Shown one piece after another: positions 26,916-35,987 of a stretch of 43,317 nucleotides of DNA. The stretch is from assembly GCA_016296345.1 (NCBI GenBank), contig JAEDJL010000013.1:1-43317 (forward strand), given 5' to 3'. This DNA comes from Bacteroidales bacterium (GTDB lineage Bacteria; Bacteroidota; Bacteroidia; Bacteroidales; P3). The position numbers and the translations under genes were made by a program. Positions within the stretch are counted from its first letter, which is position 1. The number at the start of each line of letters is the position of its first letter. The notes under the pieces are model-generated. The model saw only the letters and a program-made list of their open reading frames with translations, ran no database searches and was not told the DNA's origin.

Positions 26916-26948
26916 TTGTCGATATTGATTGTTAATTTCTTTGTCTTG

Positions 26949-28181
26949 TTACCACTGAACTTTTTTTCGCTTTATCGGCATGGTCATACATCTTGCTCCT
27001 CCGCCTCCGCGTGGAAGTTCTGCTGCCTCAAAGGTTACCACAAAGCGGTCGTGAGCGTGCATATCTTCCTTTCCGCTACACACATCTTCGGCTCTAAGCA
27101 CATCAAAGCCTGCATTGTTCAAGGCTTCTATGGTATGAGTATTGCGAGCATAGCCCAACACCTTTCCTTCTCCGAGAGCAAAGAAGTTAGCTCCCGAATG
27201 CCACTGTTCTCTTTGCTGATACCAATTGTCGCTTCCGCCGCACAACACCGGCTCAAAGTCAAATCCCAAGTGCTTTGTGGCTTCAAGGAAGTTTTCTCTT
27301 TCGTGATAATGAATTTGACCATTGTCTATCTCGATATGAGTGGTGTGATAGCCGCTGTGAGAGTTCAAGATAATCGGTGCATACGCCATACACTTGTTTT
27401 GAGAAAGCATTGTAAACACCATATCCAAGTGAATAAAAGACTCTGGCGAAGTCGGAAGTTCTTGAACTATGATATGCTGAATGTTTTTGCGAGAAGCAAA
27501 GTATTTTGTCAAAAATTCTATTCCTTGTTTGTTGGTTCTGCTTCCGTTTCCTATGAAAAGCACATCTTCTCTTGCTATCAAAACATCGCCGCCTTCGGTA
27601 TGCGACCCTTCACTTAGCTTGGGATTGATTGTTGTTGCTCCGAAAATGTTTTTGAAAATAGCTTCCATGATATAGCTTTCGCGGTCTCTGACATCTGTAC
27701 TCATCGAATGAATAAGCACTTGGTCATAAACCGACGACGAAGCATCGCGAGTAAAAAACAAATTGTACAACGGATTTAGCATATATCTGCCTTTGGCAAA
27801 TTCTTTTGGGTGAACGCCCTCAATATAAGGATAACCTTCGATGAGAAAGTTTGCCAAAACATTTGCAGGTTGCTCCGACAATTCTACAAAAAGGAATTGT
27901 CTCTCTTCCTTTGTAAGGATTTTATCAAGCAAGTCTGCCTTTACGGTTTTATTTTCCAAAACCTCAGTCAGCAAATCAACAACTTGGTATGTCTTTGTCC
28001 ACTTTGACAAAACCCCCTCAAAGTTTGAGTACTCTTTTCGGGCAATGTTAAGATTTAACAAGTCGCTGTATAAAGCCTCATGAATGTTTTCGGGAGTCAT
28101 TCGCTCGATCTCCACTCCCGGAGTGTGAAGTACTACGCCTTCAAGCTGTCCTATTTCTGAATTTACTTCTATGAAATCCAT
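26949..28181 (-). CDS. arcA: Arginine deiminase
   Basis: A 410-aa guanidino-group hydrolase that converts arginine to citrulline and ammonia, the first step of the arginine dihydrolase pathway. Evidence includes EIGQLEGVVLHTPGVEIERMTPEN, LFTRDASSSVYDQVLIHSM, the catalytic EGGDVLIA, SFIHLDMVFTML and the nucleophile cysteine in GGARCMTMPIKR near the C-terminus. No arcB or arcC is in the window. A match to the Bacteroidota promoter lies upstream at 28240-28271. Confidence 0.95.
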   Translation of the reverse strand: MDFIEVNSEIGQLEGVVLHTPGVEIERMTPENIHEALYSDLLNLNIARKEYSNFEGVLSKWTKTYQVVDLLTEVLENKTVKADLLDKILTKEERQFLFVELSEQPANVLANFLIEGYPYIEGVHPKEFAKGRYMLNPLYNLFFTRDASSSVYDQVLIHSMSTDVRDRESYIMEAIFKNIFGATTINPKLSEGSHTEGGDVLIAREDVLFIGNGSRTNKQGIEFLTKYFASRKNIQHIIVQELPTSPESFIHLDMVFTMLSQNKCMAYAPIILNSHSGYHTTHIEIDNGQIHYHERENFLEATKHLGFDFEPVLCGGSDNWYQQREQWHSGANFFALGEGKVLGYARNTHTIEALNNAGFDVLRAEDVCSGKEDMHAHDRFVVTFEAAELPRGGGGARCMTMPIKRKKVQW

Positions 28182-28239
28182 AAAATGATATATTGGTTAC
28201 ACATAGTTGCGAGTTTGATACGCCCTCACAACGAAACTG

Positions 28240-28271
28240 CAAATGTAAGACTTTTTTTTGAAAGCAACAAA
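28240..28271 (-). promoter_or_regulatory. Promoter of arcA
   Basis: On the minus strand, TTTG (28268-28271), 20 bp, TACATTTG (28240-28247), ending about 60 bp before the arcA start. It indicates arcA is transcribed separately from the upstream ABC gene. Confidence 0.7.
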
Positions 28272-28272
28272 T

Positions 28273-29979
28273 CTAAACGGGAATGGAGGCTATTAACTTT
28301 TTGACATACTCGTTTGAAGAGTTGTAATACAGGCTGTCGGCTTCGTCTTGTGCCATCATCTTTCCGCCTCTGATAACCATCATTCTGTCTGAAACATACT
28401 TGACTACTGCAAGGTCATGCGAGATAAAAATGTAAGTCAGTCCCATATCCCTTTTCAAATCGGACAAAAGGTTCAAAACTTGTGCCTGAATGCTCACATC
28501 TAAAGCCGAAACCGACTCATCGCATATCACAATTTTGGGATTTAGTATCAAAGCCCTTGCAATTCCGACCCTCTGTCGCTGCCCTCCCGAGAACTCGTGT
28601 GGATAACGATTGAAGAAAGAAGCCTCCAAGCCCACCTTTTGCATCATGTCAATCACCATTTGTCTGCGTTTTTTCTCATCAGGCTCTACTTTGTGTACTT
28701 TGAGCGGTTCTTCAATCGCCTCTCCTATCGTTATTTTGGGATTGAGAGACGAGTAAGGGTCTTGAAAAATAATCTGAATTTGCTTTCTGAGTTCTTTGAG
28801 TTCCGATTTGGAAACATTGCTTATCGATTGACCTTTATATATAATGTTGCCCGATGAGGTTTGAATTAGTTTCATTATTGCCCGTCCTATGGTTGTCTTT
28901 CCCGACCCCGATTCTCCCACAAGTCCCAAGGTCTCTCCCTCATACAAATCGAAGCTCACCTTGTCCAAAGCCTTAAAAACCTTGGTACTTTTGCCAAAAA
29001 AGTTGCGAGAAAGCACATACTCTACTTCCAAGTCTTCAACCTGCAAAATCGGAGCTTGAGAATATATCTTTTCGTGCAACAGCTGCCTTGCTTGTTTACT
29101 CTCTGAACGTGTGTTTATAGTCTTTCCGCTCAAATAATCATCGACTGTCGGAAGACGCAACGGACGAGTATCAATCGGAGGTCGGCAGGCAAGCAAACCC
29201 TTGGTGTATGGGTGAGAAGGAGAATTAAAAATCTTATCCTTGTCTCCTTGTTCGACAATCTCACCTTTATATATTACAGCAATGGTGTCAGCAATCGAGT
29301 GAACGATACCGAGGTCATGAGAAATAAAGAGAACACCCATGCCATATTTTTGCTGAATGGACTTTATCAAATCGAGAACAGCCTTCTGCACACTCACATC
29401 AAGAGCCGTGGTAGGCTCGTCTGCAATCAGCACATCGGGCTTGCAGGCAACCGCCATTGCAATCATCACTCTCTGTTTCTGACCTCCCGAAAGTTCGTGT
29501 GGATATGAGTTGAAAGCCTTATCGACATCGGGCAGCAGCACCTCTTCAAACAACTGCTTTGTCTGCTTTTGAGCCTGAGCTTTTGAACATTTGCTATGTT
29601 GCAATATCATCTCCATGACCTGTTTTCCGCAACGCTTGACAGGATTGAGCGAGGTCATGGGTTCTTGAAATATCATTGCGATTTTGCTTCCGCGATATTT
29701 TCGCATCTCCTTCTCTTCAAGCTGCAACAAATCTACCAACGAATTGAAAACAATGCTTCCCGAAGTTATTTTAGCATGATTTTTGTCCGACAAACCCATG
29801 ATCGCAAGAGCCGAAACGCTCTTTCCCGAGCCTGATTCGCCCACCAAACCGAGAGTTTCGCCCTTTTTGAGAGAAAAAGTCACTCCTTTGACAACTTTTC
29901 TCACCTTTGAGTGCGAACTAAACTCCACATGAAGATTTTCAACCCTCAATATTTCCTCACCTCTCTGTGTATCAATCAT
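28273..29979 (-). CDS. Duplicated ABC transporter ATPase (oligopeptide/dipeptide type)
   Basis: A 568-aa protein with two complete ABC ATPase domains, as in GsiA/YejF or fused DppD-DppF. The first half has Walker A LVGESGSGKSVS, signature LSGGQKQR and Walker B VLIADEPTTALD. The second has Walker A LVGESGSGKTT, signature FSGGQRQR and VICDESVSALD. The linker contains the HPYTKGLLACRPP motif typical of peptide importers. No permease or binding-protein gene is adjacent, so the membrane partners must be encoded elsewhere. Confidence 0.93.
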   Translation of the reverse strand: MIDTQRGEEILRVENLHVEFSSHSKVRKVVKGVTFSLKKGETLGLVGESGSGKSVSALAIMGLSDKNHAKITSGSIVFNSLVDLLQLEEKEMRKYRGSKIAMIFQEPMTSLNPVKRCGKQVMEMILQHSKCSKAQAQKQTKQLFEEVLLPDVDKAFNSYPHELSGGQKQRVMIAMAVACKPDVLIADEPTTALDVSVQKAVLDLIKSIQQKYGMGVLFISHDLGIVHSIADTIAVIYKGEIVEQGDKDKIFNSPSHPYTKGLLACRPPIDTRPLRLPTVDDYLSGKTINTRSESKQARQLLHEKIYSQAPILQVEDLEVEYVLSRNFFGKSTKVFKALDKVSFDLYEGETLGLVGESGSGKTTIGRAIMKLIQTSSGNIIYKGQSISNVSKSELKELRKQIQIIFQDPYSSLNPKITIGEAIEEPLKVHKVEPDEKKRRQMVIDMMQKVGLEASFFNRYPHEFSGGQRQRVGIARALILNPKIVICDESVSALDVSIQAQVLNLLSDLKRDMGLTYIFISHDLAVVKYVSDRMMVIRGGKMMAQDEADSLYYNSSNEYVKKLIASIPV

Positions 29980-30093
29980 TAAAATATTGCTTTTAGTAAA
30001 ACCTCTTTAAGCTCCGAGAGCATCTTTCACCCTGCAAAAATAGTTCAAATGGCACAAAAAACAACATTTTCGCAGAAAAATTCTCGAAAAAAT

Positions 30094-30124
30094 TTTGTCA
30101 GAACAAAAAAACATAGTACCTTTG
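30094..30124 (+). promoter_or_regulatory. Consensus promoter of tRNA-Gln
   Basis: TTTG (30094-30097), 19 bp, TACCTTTG (30117-30124): a perfect match to the Bacteroidota promoter, about 65 bp upstream of the tRNA. Confidence 0.85.
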
Positions 30125-30188
30125 CACTCGCAAAAGGGGGATTGAGACGATAGACAAAACAATGAGTTTTCTATTTCCCCGATGGGAT

Positions 30189-30259
30189 TGTCCCGTGGTG
30201 TAATGGCAACACATCTGATTTTGGTTCAGACATTTCAAGTTCGAGTCTTGACGGGATAA
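30189..30259 (+). tRNA. tRNA-Gln (anticodon TTG)
   Basis: TGTCCCG at the 5' end pairs with CGGGATA at the 3' end. The anticodon stem-loop CTGATTTTGGTTCAG presents TTG, decoding CAA glutamine. The D-loop (GTGTAATGGCAACAC) and T-loop (AAGTTCGAGTCTT) are normal. The CCA end is not encoded, unlike in the tRNA-Ser at 7506. Confidence 0.95.
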
Positions 30260-30266
30260 CAAAACG

Positions 30267-30296
30267 AAACAGACGGATTAAATCCGTCTGTTTTTT
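30267..30296 (+). terminator. Terminator of tRNA-Gln
   Basis: AAACAGACGGAT pairs with ATCCGTCTGTTT across a 3-base loop and continues into a T-run. Confidence 0.85.
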
Positions 30297-30334
30297 GTTT
30301 TATAACCGCATATCTCCGATAATTTTCTAATAAA

Positions 30335-30369
30335 CAAAAAAGGAGACGCCTGACAGGTCAGGCGTCTCC
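30335..30369 (-). terminator. Terminator of the cas12a2-like operon
   Basis: GGAGACGCCTGA (30342-30353) and TCAGGCGTCTCC (30358-30369) form a 12-bp stem with loop CAGG. On the minus strand a T-run follows (complement of 30335-30341). It lies about 45 bp beyond the last gene and marks the end of the operon. Confidence 0.88.
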
Positions 30370-30412
30370 CAATATCTCCCACTATCCGGAGTTTACTCTT
30401 CTTGTAAAAATA

Positions 30413-32395
30413 CTAAGAATAGATAAACGGCAGCGATAATGCACGTTGCCACAAATCTTCGTTATTTGTAATCGACTTCAAGACTGCTGATGAGTTCACA
30501 TAAGATGAGAAACTCTTCGATTGACTTTGCAACAATTCAACCAACTGACCATACTTTGCATGATACTCGTTGTGATTGTTCACAAGACCAAAACATTGAA
30601 CAATCGGCAAGGCAAGCGTTTTGATTGCAAAGCCGTTGTTCTCTGCAAGTAGGTTATTTATCGCATCTGAAAAATATCTCTCTACAATCTGCTTGTTTTC
30701 GGTCGGATTTTCCAACCACAAAGCAATCGCTTCCCACTTCATTATCAACGGAAAAGGATACTCCGAATTGTAAGATGACAGAGATTGCAAATCAACACAA
30801 GGCAGTGTTGTCTTACCATTTGTATGCAATTCCAATGCTCTCAATTTACAATACAGCAGCAAAGTCCACAAATCTTCAAAATTCTTATCCTCTGCATATC
30901 TTTCGGGCGTTTTTTTGCTCACAGCCTCAAAGTCTGTTCGGCAAGCCTCAATATCACCCTTGCGATGATGAAGACAGAAAAGATACGAATCGGTTCTTGT
31001 ATTTGACTTTATGGCATATTCTTTGGAAAGAACAAAGTACTCTTCGGCTTGGACAATATCTCCTGTATAAGCGTATGTCTGAGCCAGAGTGCCAAGCAAA
31101 GCTACCATTGGTTCATCTTTAACCTTTCCTCCCTCATCTTTCAAAAATTCAATCGCACTGACAATCTTCTCGTGTTGAGAGTAACATTGTTCTATAGACT
31201 GTACGAAGCCTTCAAAATTGTACCCATTAAAATAAATCTGCGATTGCCTCAAAACAAAGCTGACTTTTTTCTCCCAACGTCTCAATGCTCTTGTCTCCGA
31301 ATTAACATCTACGTTTTTGAGCATATCATCAAACATAGCTGCATCAATCGGCATTGACACCTCTCCTATATGAGAATAATACTCCACAAAACGAGTTTGC
31401 ATCTCTATGCGTTGTTCACCTTTGAGGTACTGTCCCTTGGTATTCTTAAACTCATTCAAGAAGCAATCAACCAATTCTCTTGCTTTCACAAGAGATGATG
31501 AGGTACTGCGACTTTCAATTTTCAATTTAAGGAACTCGTTAAACGAATCCCAAGCCATCACATACTCATCTCTGTCTTTTCTCAAATCTTTGATGATGCC
31601 GCTTGCTTGAGGCATATTAGAATAAATTTCATTCAAGACCTCTTGAAATACACAATTCAAAGCCGACAAAGGATATTGTTTTGCCATTTTCACAACATCT
31701 ACCCTTTCAGTAAACATTCTGCAAGAAGTTTCAACAATCTCCGCTCCTATGGCACATCTGTCTTTTCTTACAAATCCGCACACCAAGTCGGCAAGATTGA
31801 TATAGAAAGAAGATGTGTCAGACTTGAAGTTTATCCTGAGTGCTACTCCTTTGTTTGTTGCATAACCTTGCACTCTGCTCTCAATCTGCTGCTTTAACAT
31901 ATTGTGATAATCTGTAAACTTCAAGTTTTTCACATCTTCTTGTAGCACGCCCCACACCTTATCACTTCTGTTATCCAACCAAACTTCGACCTCCGAACCC
32001 TCCTCAAAAGGATAATCATTCAAAAACCGCTCTATCACCACCACAACTGCAATCAACCACCAATTTTGATTGTTGGCAAACATTGTCGGCTTATCTTTTG
32101 ACACATATACCTTCTTGGCAAAGCCCAAAAGATTGTTCTTGCATATCTCGACCTGACTTTCATTCAATTTATTGAAATGGAAGCGAGCCTTGTCGTCAAT
32201 ATCTTCGTTGGTCTGCAGCAATTCTTGTATGTTATTCGGAACAGGTTCGGGAAAGCCAAATTCTCGATACATCTTTTGATATGCTTGTTTAAGTGTCAAT
32301 TCATTTGCTTCAACAACCACACCGCAAGCAAACGAGCCGTTGCTTCCTATTGAAAAATTACCAAACTCATCTATTGCCAATATATACTTTGCCAT
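30413..32395 (-). CDS. DUF3800-like domain protein with C-terminal TPR-like repeats, linked to the Cas12a2-like nuclease
   Basis: A 660-aa protein. Residues 1-210 look like a DUF3800 domain (RNase H-like fold): ILAIDEFGNF at the N-terminus with D9 and E10, the mid-domain VEVWLDNRSDK with D141, and YINLADLVCGFVR with D203, matching the usual spacing of acidic residues in DUF3800. Residues of about 390-660 are helical repeats of TPR type (for example VALLGTLAQTYAYTGDIVQAEEYF). DUF3800 proteins are recurrent in mobile elements and defence islands, where nuclease activity has been proposed. The start lies 3 bp after the nuclease stop, so the two are almost certainly co-translated. The role is unknown: possible effector, regulator or immunity partner. 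Confidence 0.8.
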   Translation of the reverse strand: MAKYILAIDEFGNFSIGSNGSFACGVVVEANELTLKQAYQKMYREFGFPEPVPNNIQELLQTNEDIDDKARFHFNKLNESQVEICKNNLLGFAKKVYVSKDKPTMFANNQNWWLIAVVVVIERFLNDYPFEEGSEVEVWLDNRSDKVWGVLQEDVKNLKFTDYHNMLKQQIESRVQGYATNKGVALRINFKSDTSSFYINLADLVCGFVRKDRCAIGAEIVETSCRMFTERVDVVKMAKQYPLSALNCVFQEVLNEIYSNMPQASGIIKDLRKDRDEYVMAWDSFNEFLKLKIESRSTSSSLVKARELVDCFLNEFKNTKGQYLKGEQRIEMQTRFVEYYSHIGEVSMPIDAAMFDDMLKNVDVNSETRALRRWEKKVSFVLRQSQIYFNGYNFEGFVQSIEQCYSQHEKIVSAIEFLKDEGGKVKDEPMVALLGTLAQTYAYTGDIVQAEEYFVLSKEYAIKSNTRTDSYLFCLHHRKGDIEACRTDFEAVSKKTPERYAEDKNFEDLWTLLLYCKLRALELHTNGKTTLPCVDLQSLSSYNSEYPFPLIMKWEAIALWLENPTENKQIVERYFSDAINNLLAENNGFAIKTLALPIVQCFGLVNNHNEYHAKYGQLVELLQSQSKSFSSYVNSSAVLKSITNNEDLWQRALSLPFIYS

Positions 32396-32398
32396 AAC

Positions 32399-35300
32399 TT
32401 ATTTCTGTTTTAGTTTCTCAAATTCCAAATATCCTCTTTTCGCAATGTTATATCCTGCAATACCATCATTTGAGTGCATTATTCCCTCGCTCTTAAATCC
32501 GCAACCATTTGAACAAACCTCGGTATGCTTCAACTTTCCCTTTTCGCAAACAGGGCAATTTTGGCTTGTTCCGCTCGGATCGACAAAGCAGATATTTCCG
32601 ATATGCAAAAATGGAACATTATTTTTACCTTCTTTGTTGTTATCCTTTTCTCTGAACATCAAGATATTTTTGATTGGAGGCACAAGTCCCTTACCTTGGA
32701 ACTTTTGATACAACTTCCTTTCCAACAATCTATAAATATTTCCGGAGAACTTCTCCAAGTCTTGTTCCACCTTGCCAACTCCAAAACCCTCGCTGACAAC
32801 AAGTCCCTCTCCGCCAAATTTCTCTTTATATCTTGCATAAAGAAAATCAATCACACCAATAACATTAGCCACCAACGATGACTTTGTCTGTCTCAAATTC
32901 AAATCCAATTCCTCATCTGATATGGCACGCACATTATATCTGTTCAATTCTGCCTTAATCTCATCTTGGCTCATCAAACAATCGAAATCCTTTCTGAACT
33001 TAAACACATTTCTAATATCAAAAACATCTACAACTTTTTCAACCTCACCGGCATTTGTACAAACTGCATAGAGAACAATATCTGCAAAATTTCCCTTTCT
33101 TCTGCACTTTTCATAAACATTTTCAAAGACATTATTTGCCACTTCTTTACCATTCCAACGGTCGTAAATCCATGCCACATACTTATGCTTATCTGTTTCA
33201 GAAAGTTTCTCATACTCCTTATTGTCTGTATTCAGATAGTCAATGAACTTTATGCGTTCTGCCTCCGACAACTCCTCACTACGCTTTAGTTCTATTTCGA
33301 CGCTTCCCTCTGCCAACTGGTGTTCCATCATTGCATAGATATTTCTTTGAGCATGACGCTTCCACAAGTTAAACAACGACACCACATCACCATTTGTAAC
33401 AATATGACCGCTAATCACCTTTGCAGTACTCAAATCCAAAGTCAAAAGATTTTTTCTTTCAAAAAGGTGTTCAAACATTGTTTCATACTCCTGATGACTT
33501 TTGCCAAAGGTACGACAATACAAGTCTTCTTTGATAAAATAAGACGGATTTTGCACAACTCTTCTGTCTATTCCTTTAATGTCTTTTTCCTTGTACTTCA
33601 AATCCCTTATTGTGAGCGTAGGGAAACCAAACTCATCAACCTTTCTCAACATCTCAAACGTTGCATCGTTTGACCCTTGGGCAAATTGAGGAAGATAAAC
33701 TCCCAAGGTCGATAGTTCCACCTCTCCGTTATCAATTCCGAGAGCAAAACGGAAATTCTCTTTGAGGACTTCTCTGTTAAAGTCCTCAACAATTTTCTTC
33801 TCATCTTCTTCGGCAAGGAACGAAAGCTCACGTCCCGGAGAGTTGCTTCGCTCGGTAAATCGAGTAACCAAAGTCATTTGTTCATGCAAATAACGATTTC
33901 GTTGAGTGCTGTCTGCACCATATTTTGCAACTCTGCTCGACTTTGGTTTGCGATACAACAATGTTATCTCCGGACATAGTCTGACATCAAAGTTGCTATC
34001 CTCATTCTCCTCGCTCCAAAACTCTTTCCAAATACGAGTATGCATCTTGTCAGAATACTCAAACACATTTTCTTTATCCTTGCAGCTTTCCTCATGTCTC
34101 AAATCCAAAGAAGTAATATCAAACACCTGTGCTGCACATTCGCTCTTCAAAGCCTCAATAATGTGAGTATTAACCGTAAACATACGCTTATAGCTGACCC
34201 TTTCGAGAGCAACCTTAAAGTCGTCCAAACAATCAAAATCTACATTCAACACTTCCTCTCTCAACTCTTCTTTGGATATGCTCAACATTCTACCTGCCGT
34301 CCTTGAGCTTAACACATCTTTGTAAAACTCAATCTTCTTTTGTTCATCTCCTTTCAAATCGAACTCTCCCGCAATAAACTTTCCTTCAGAGGAGTACTTG
34401 CGACTAAACTCTGCCTCATTTCTCAAATCCCAATAGAACTTATTTGCTCCGCTCTCAATATTGCTGAAACACAACTTTTGCAAACTTCTGAACGAAAAGC
34501 TCTCAAACCAAAATAGTTTGGTATTGCTTGTCTTATCCTCCGACTCTTTCAATCTTATTCTCAATTTACTTGCTTTCTCTTTCGGAACAAGTACAAGTTT
34601 ATGCCTGTTGCCACTCTGCAATATCATTGCCCAATAGCTTATCATCTGGCTCTCGTTCCTTTCTTTCTCTATACCTTTGAGTTGGGCATACAGTCTTCCG
34701 TGTTGTTGAGCAACTTTTCGATAAAATTTGGCAAACTTCTTATACTCAACAAACCTGTTTTTTGTCTTTTGGCAGGCTTCACTTAACAAGTCTCCTCTTT
34801 GCTTTTTCAAACGATTGATTTGAGTTCTCAATTCTCTTTGTTTGTCTTGATTGCGTGTTTGATTTCTTTCTGTTGCAGTTTCCTCAATCTCTTCCGAAAG
34901 CTCAAAATACTCATCAAAATCCTCCTCCGATATTCTGTCAAAGAGATACAAACCACTCTCTTGCAAAGAGCTGTAACTTTCTGCCGACTGTATCATCTCG
35001 CTAAACTTAGCCCTTTGAGTTGCCAAAATATTCTTGAGTATCTGTCGCAAATTGGCATAATCTTCAATATCCCTCATCGGCATCTCTCCGAGCAACAGTT
35101 CTTTACCTTTTGCCCTACGTTCTACATCCGCTCTTATAGCATTCCACAATTCTATACTTTCCCTCGTTCTATTCTGACCAAAAAACCAATCCTCGCACCT
35201 TCTCCAATCAACCTTCAATTTCTTATTTATATCGTCAATCTTATGTGTGTAGTCAACAGGTCTTTTGTTGATAGTATAAAAATTAAAGCTTGCCTTTGCA

Positions 35301-35959
35301 ATCGGGTAACCCTTTGACTGTTCGGGAAGGTAGCTCTGCACACCCAGCTCCAACAAGTTTAGCAATTCTTTTCCTTGTTGTTTCAATCTCAAGCTGAGTT
35401 CTCCATTTTCTTGTTTGTCTGTTGTGTTCTCGACCAACGACACAAGCAAAGGTAATCCGCCTTTTGTCTTCAATCGTCCGAGAAGCAAGGCAATTTTAGC
35501 CCTGTCCACTCTCTCATGATGCTCTCTTGATACAACATCTTGCAACTTCTCATAAACATCTACAACATCATCACGCACCTCAATAATTCTGTCCGACACT
35601 TTATAATCACTCAAAGTATGTTGTATTCTTGGTCTTTTCCTTTTGCGATTATTATTTTTTTGAATATCCTCTGCCTGCTTTTCTTTATACATGAACTCGG
35701 CAAGCTGCTGCTTTGCATGAGTTTTCATCCACTCACTCTTGACTACAATTTCGTCGTTGATTTTGACTGATCCATTTTCTCTTTTAAAGAACAAATACTT
35801 GTTAATGTTGTCCAAATAATTTTTCAACCTGCCGGAGAAGTCCACCAAACCGAACTCACCTTCAATATTCAAGGCATCAATCTTGTCTTGAATACTTGCA
35901 TTTTGTCCGTCTGCTTGTAACTTAAATCTGATAAATCTGTTACTTCTTATTGTTTCCAT
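32399..35959 (-). CDS. Cas12a-related type V CRISPR effector, Cas12a2/Cas12a3-like
   Basis: A 1186-aa RNA-guided nuclease. Residues 1-700 form the mostly helical recognition part without easily recognised motifs. NRYLHEQMTLVTRFT resembles the Cas12a wedge segment just before RuvC. The split RuvC has D743 (FALGIDNGE), E1057 (LVVSEGFG) and D1165 (SNDGIAGYNIAKRG, compare ADANGAYNIA in Cas12a). Only 108 residues separate the last two catalytic residues, against about 250-270 in Cas12a, so the Nuc domain is missing. In its place is a zinc ribbon with C1135, C1138, C1149 and C1153. RuvC-I and RuvC-II are 314 residues apart, against about 85-90 in Cas12a. A zinc ribbon with Cas12a-type repeats points to the Cas12a2/Cas12a3 branch, known for RNA-triggered collateral nucleic-acid cleavage and abortive infection. 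Assigning one of these, or a new clade, needs a tree. Confidence 0.85.
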   Translation of the reverse strand: METIRSNRFIRFKLQADGQNASIQDKIDALNIEGEFGLVDFSGRLKNYLDNINKYLFFKRENGSVKINDEIVVKSEWMKTHAKQQLAEFMYKEKQAEDIQKNNNRKRKRPRIQHTLSDYKVSDRIIEVRDDVVDVYEKLQDVVSREHHERVDRAKIALLLGRLKTKGGLPLLVSLVENTTDKQENGELSLRLKQQGKELLNLLELGVQSYLPEQSKGYPIAKASFNFYTINKRPVDYTHKIDDINKKLKVDWRRCEDWFFGQNRTRESIELWNAIRADVERRAKGKELLLGEMPMRDIEDYANLRQILKNILATQRAKFSEMIQSAESYSSLQESGLYLFDRISEEDFDEYFELSEEIEETATERNQTRNQDKQRELRTQINRLKKQRGDLLSEACQKTKNRFVEYKKFAKFYRKVAQQHGRLYAQLKGIEKERNESQMISYWAMILQSGNRHKLVLVPKEKASKLRIRLKESEDKTSNTKLFWFESFSFRSLQKLCFSNIESGANKFYWDLRNEAEFSRKYSSEGKFIAGEFDLKGDEQKKIEFYKDVLSSRTAGRMLSISKEELREEVLNVDFDCLDDFKVALERVSYKRMFTVNTHIIEALKSECAAQVFDITSLDLRHEESCKDKENVFEYSDKMHTRIWKEFWSEENEDSNFDVRLCPEITLLYRKPKSSRVAKYGADSTQRNRYLHEQMTLVTRFTERSNSPGRELSFLAEEDEKKIVEDFNREVLKENFRFALGIDNGEVELSTLGVYLPQFAQGSNDATFEMLRKVDEFGFPTLTIRDLKYKEKDIKGIDRRVVQNPSYFIKEDLYCRTFGKSHQEYETMFEHLFERKNLLTLDLSTAKVISGHIVTNGDVVSLFNLWKRHAQRNIYAMMEHQLAEGSVEIELKRSEELSEAERIKFIDYLNTDNKEYEKLSETDKHKYVAWIYDRWNGKEVANNVFENVYEKCRRKGNFADIVLYAVCTNAGEVEKVVDVFDIRNVFKFRKDFDCLMSQDEIKAELNRYNVRAISDEELDLNLRQTKSSLVANVIGVIDFLYARYKEKFGGEGLVVSEGFGVGKVEQDLEKFSGNIYRLLERKLYQKFQGKGLVPPIKNILMFREKDNNKEGKNNVPFLHIGNICFVDPSGTSQNCPVCEKGKLKHTEVCSNGCGFKSEGIMHSNDGIAGYNIAKRGYLEFEKLKQK

Positions 35960-35987
35960 ATTTGTTGAATTAGTTTTTATTTAATAT

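Noticed and set aside
30189..30259. tRNA-Gln as an integration site for the CRISPR operon
   Set aside because: No duplicate of the tRNA 3' end, integrase or attachment site was found near 40.7 kb or elsewhere in the window.
32399..35959. Canonical Cas12a
   Set aside because: No Nuc-size interval between RuvC-II and RuvC-III, a zinc ribbon in its place, and an enlarged RuvC-I to RuvC-II interval.
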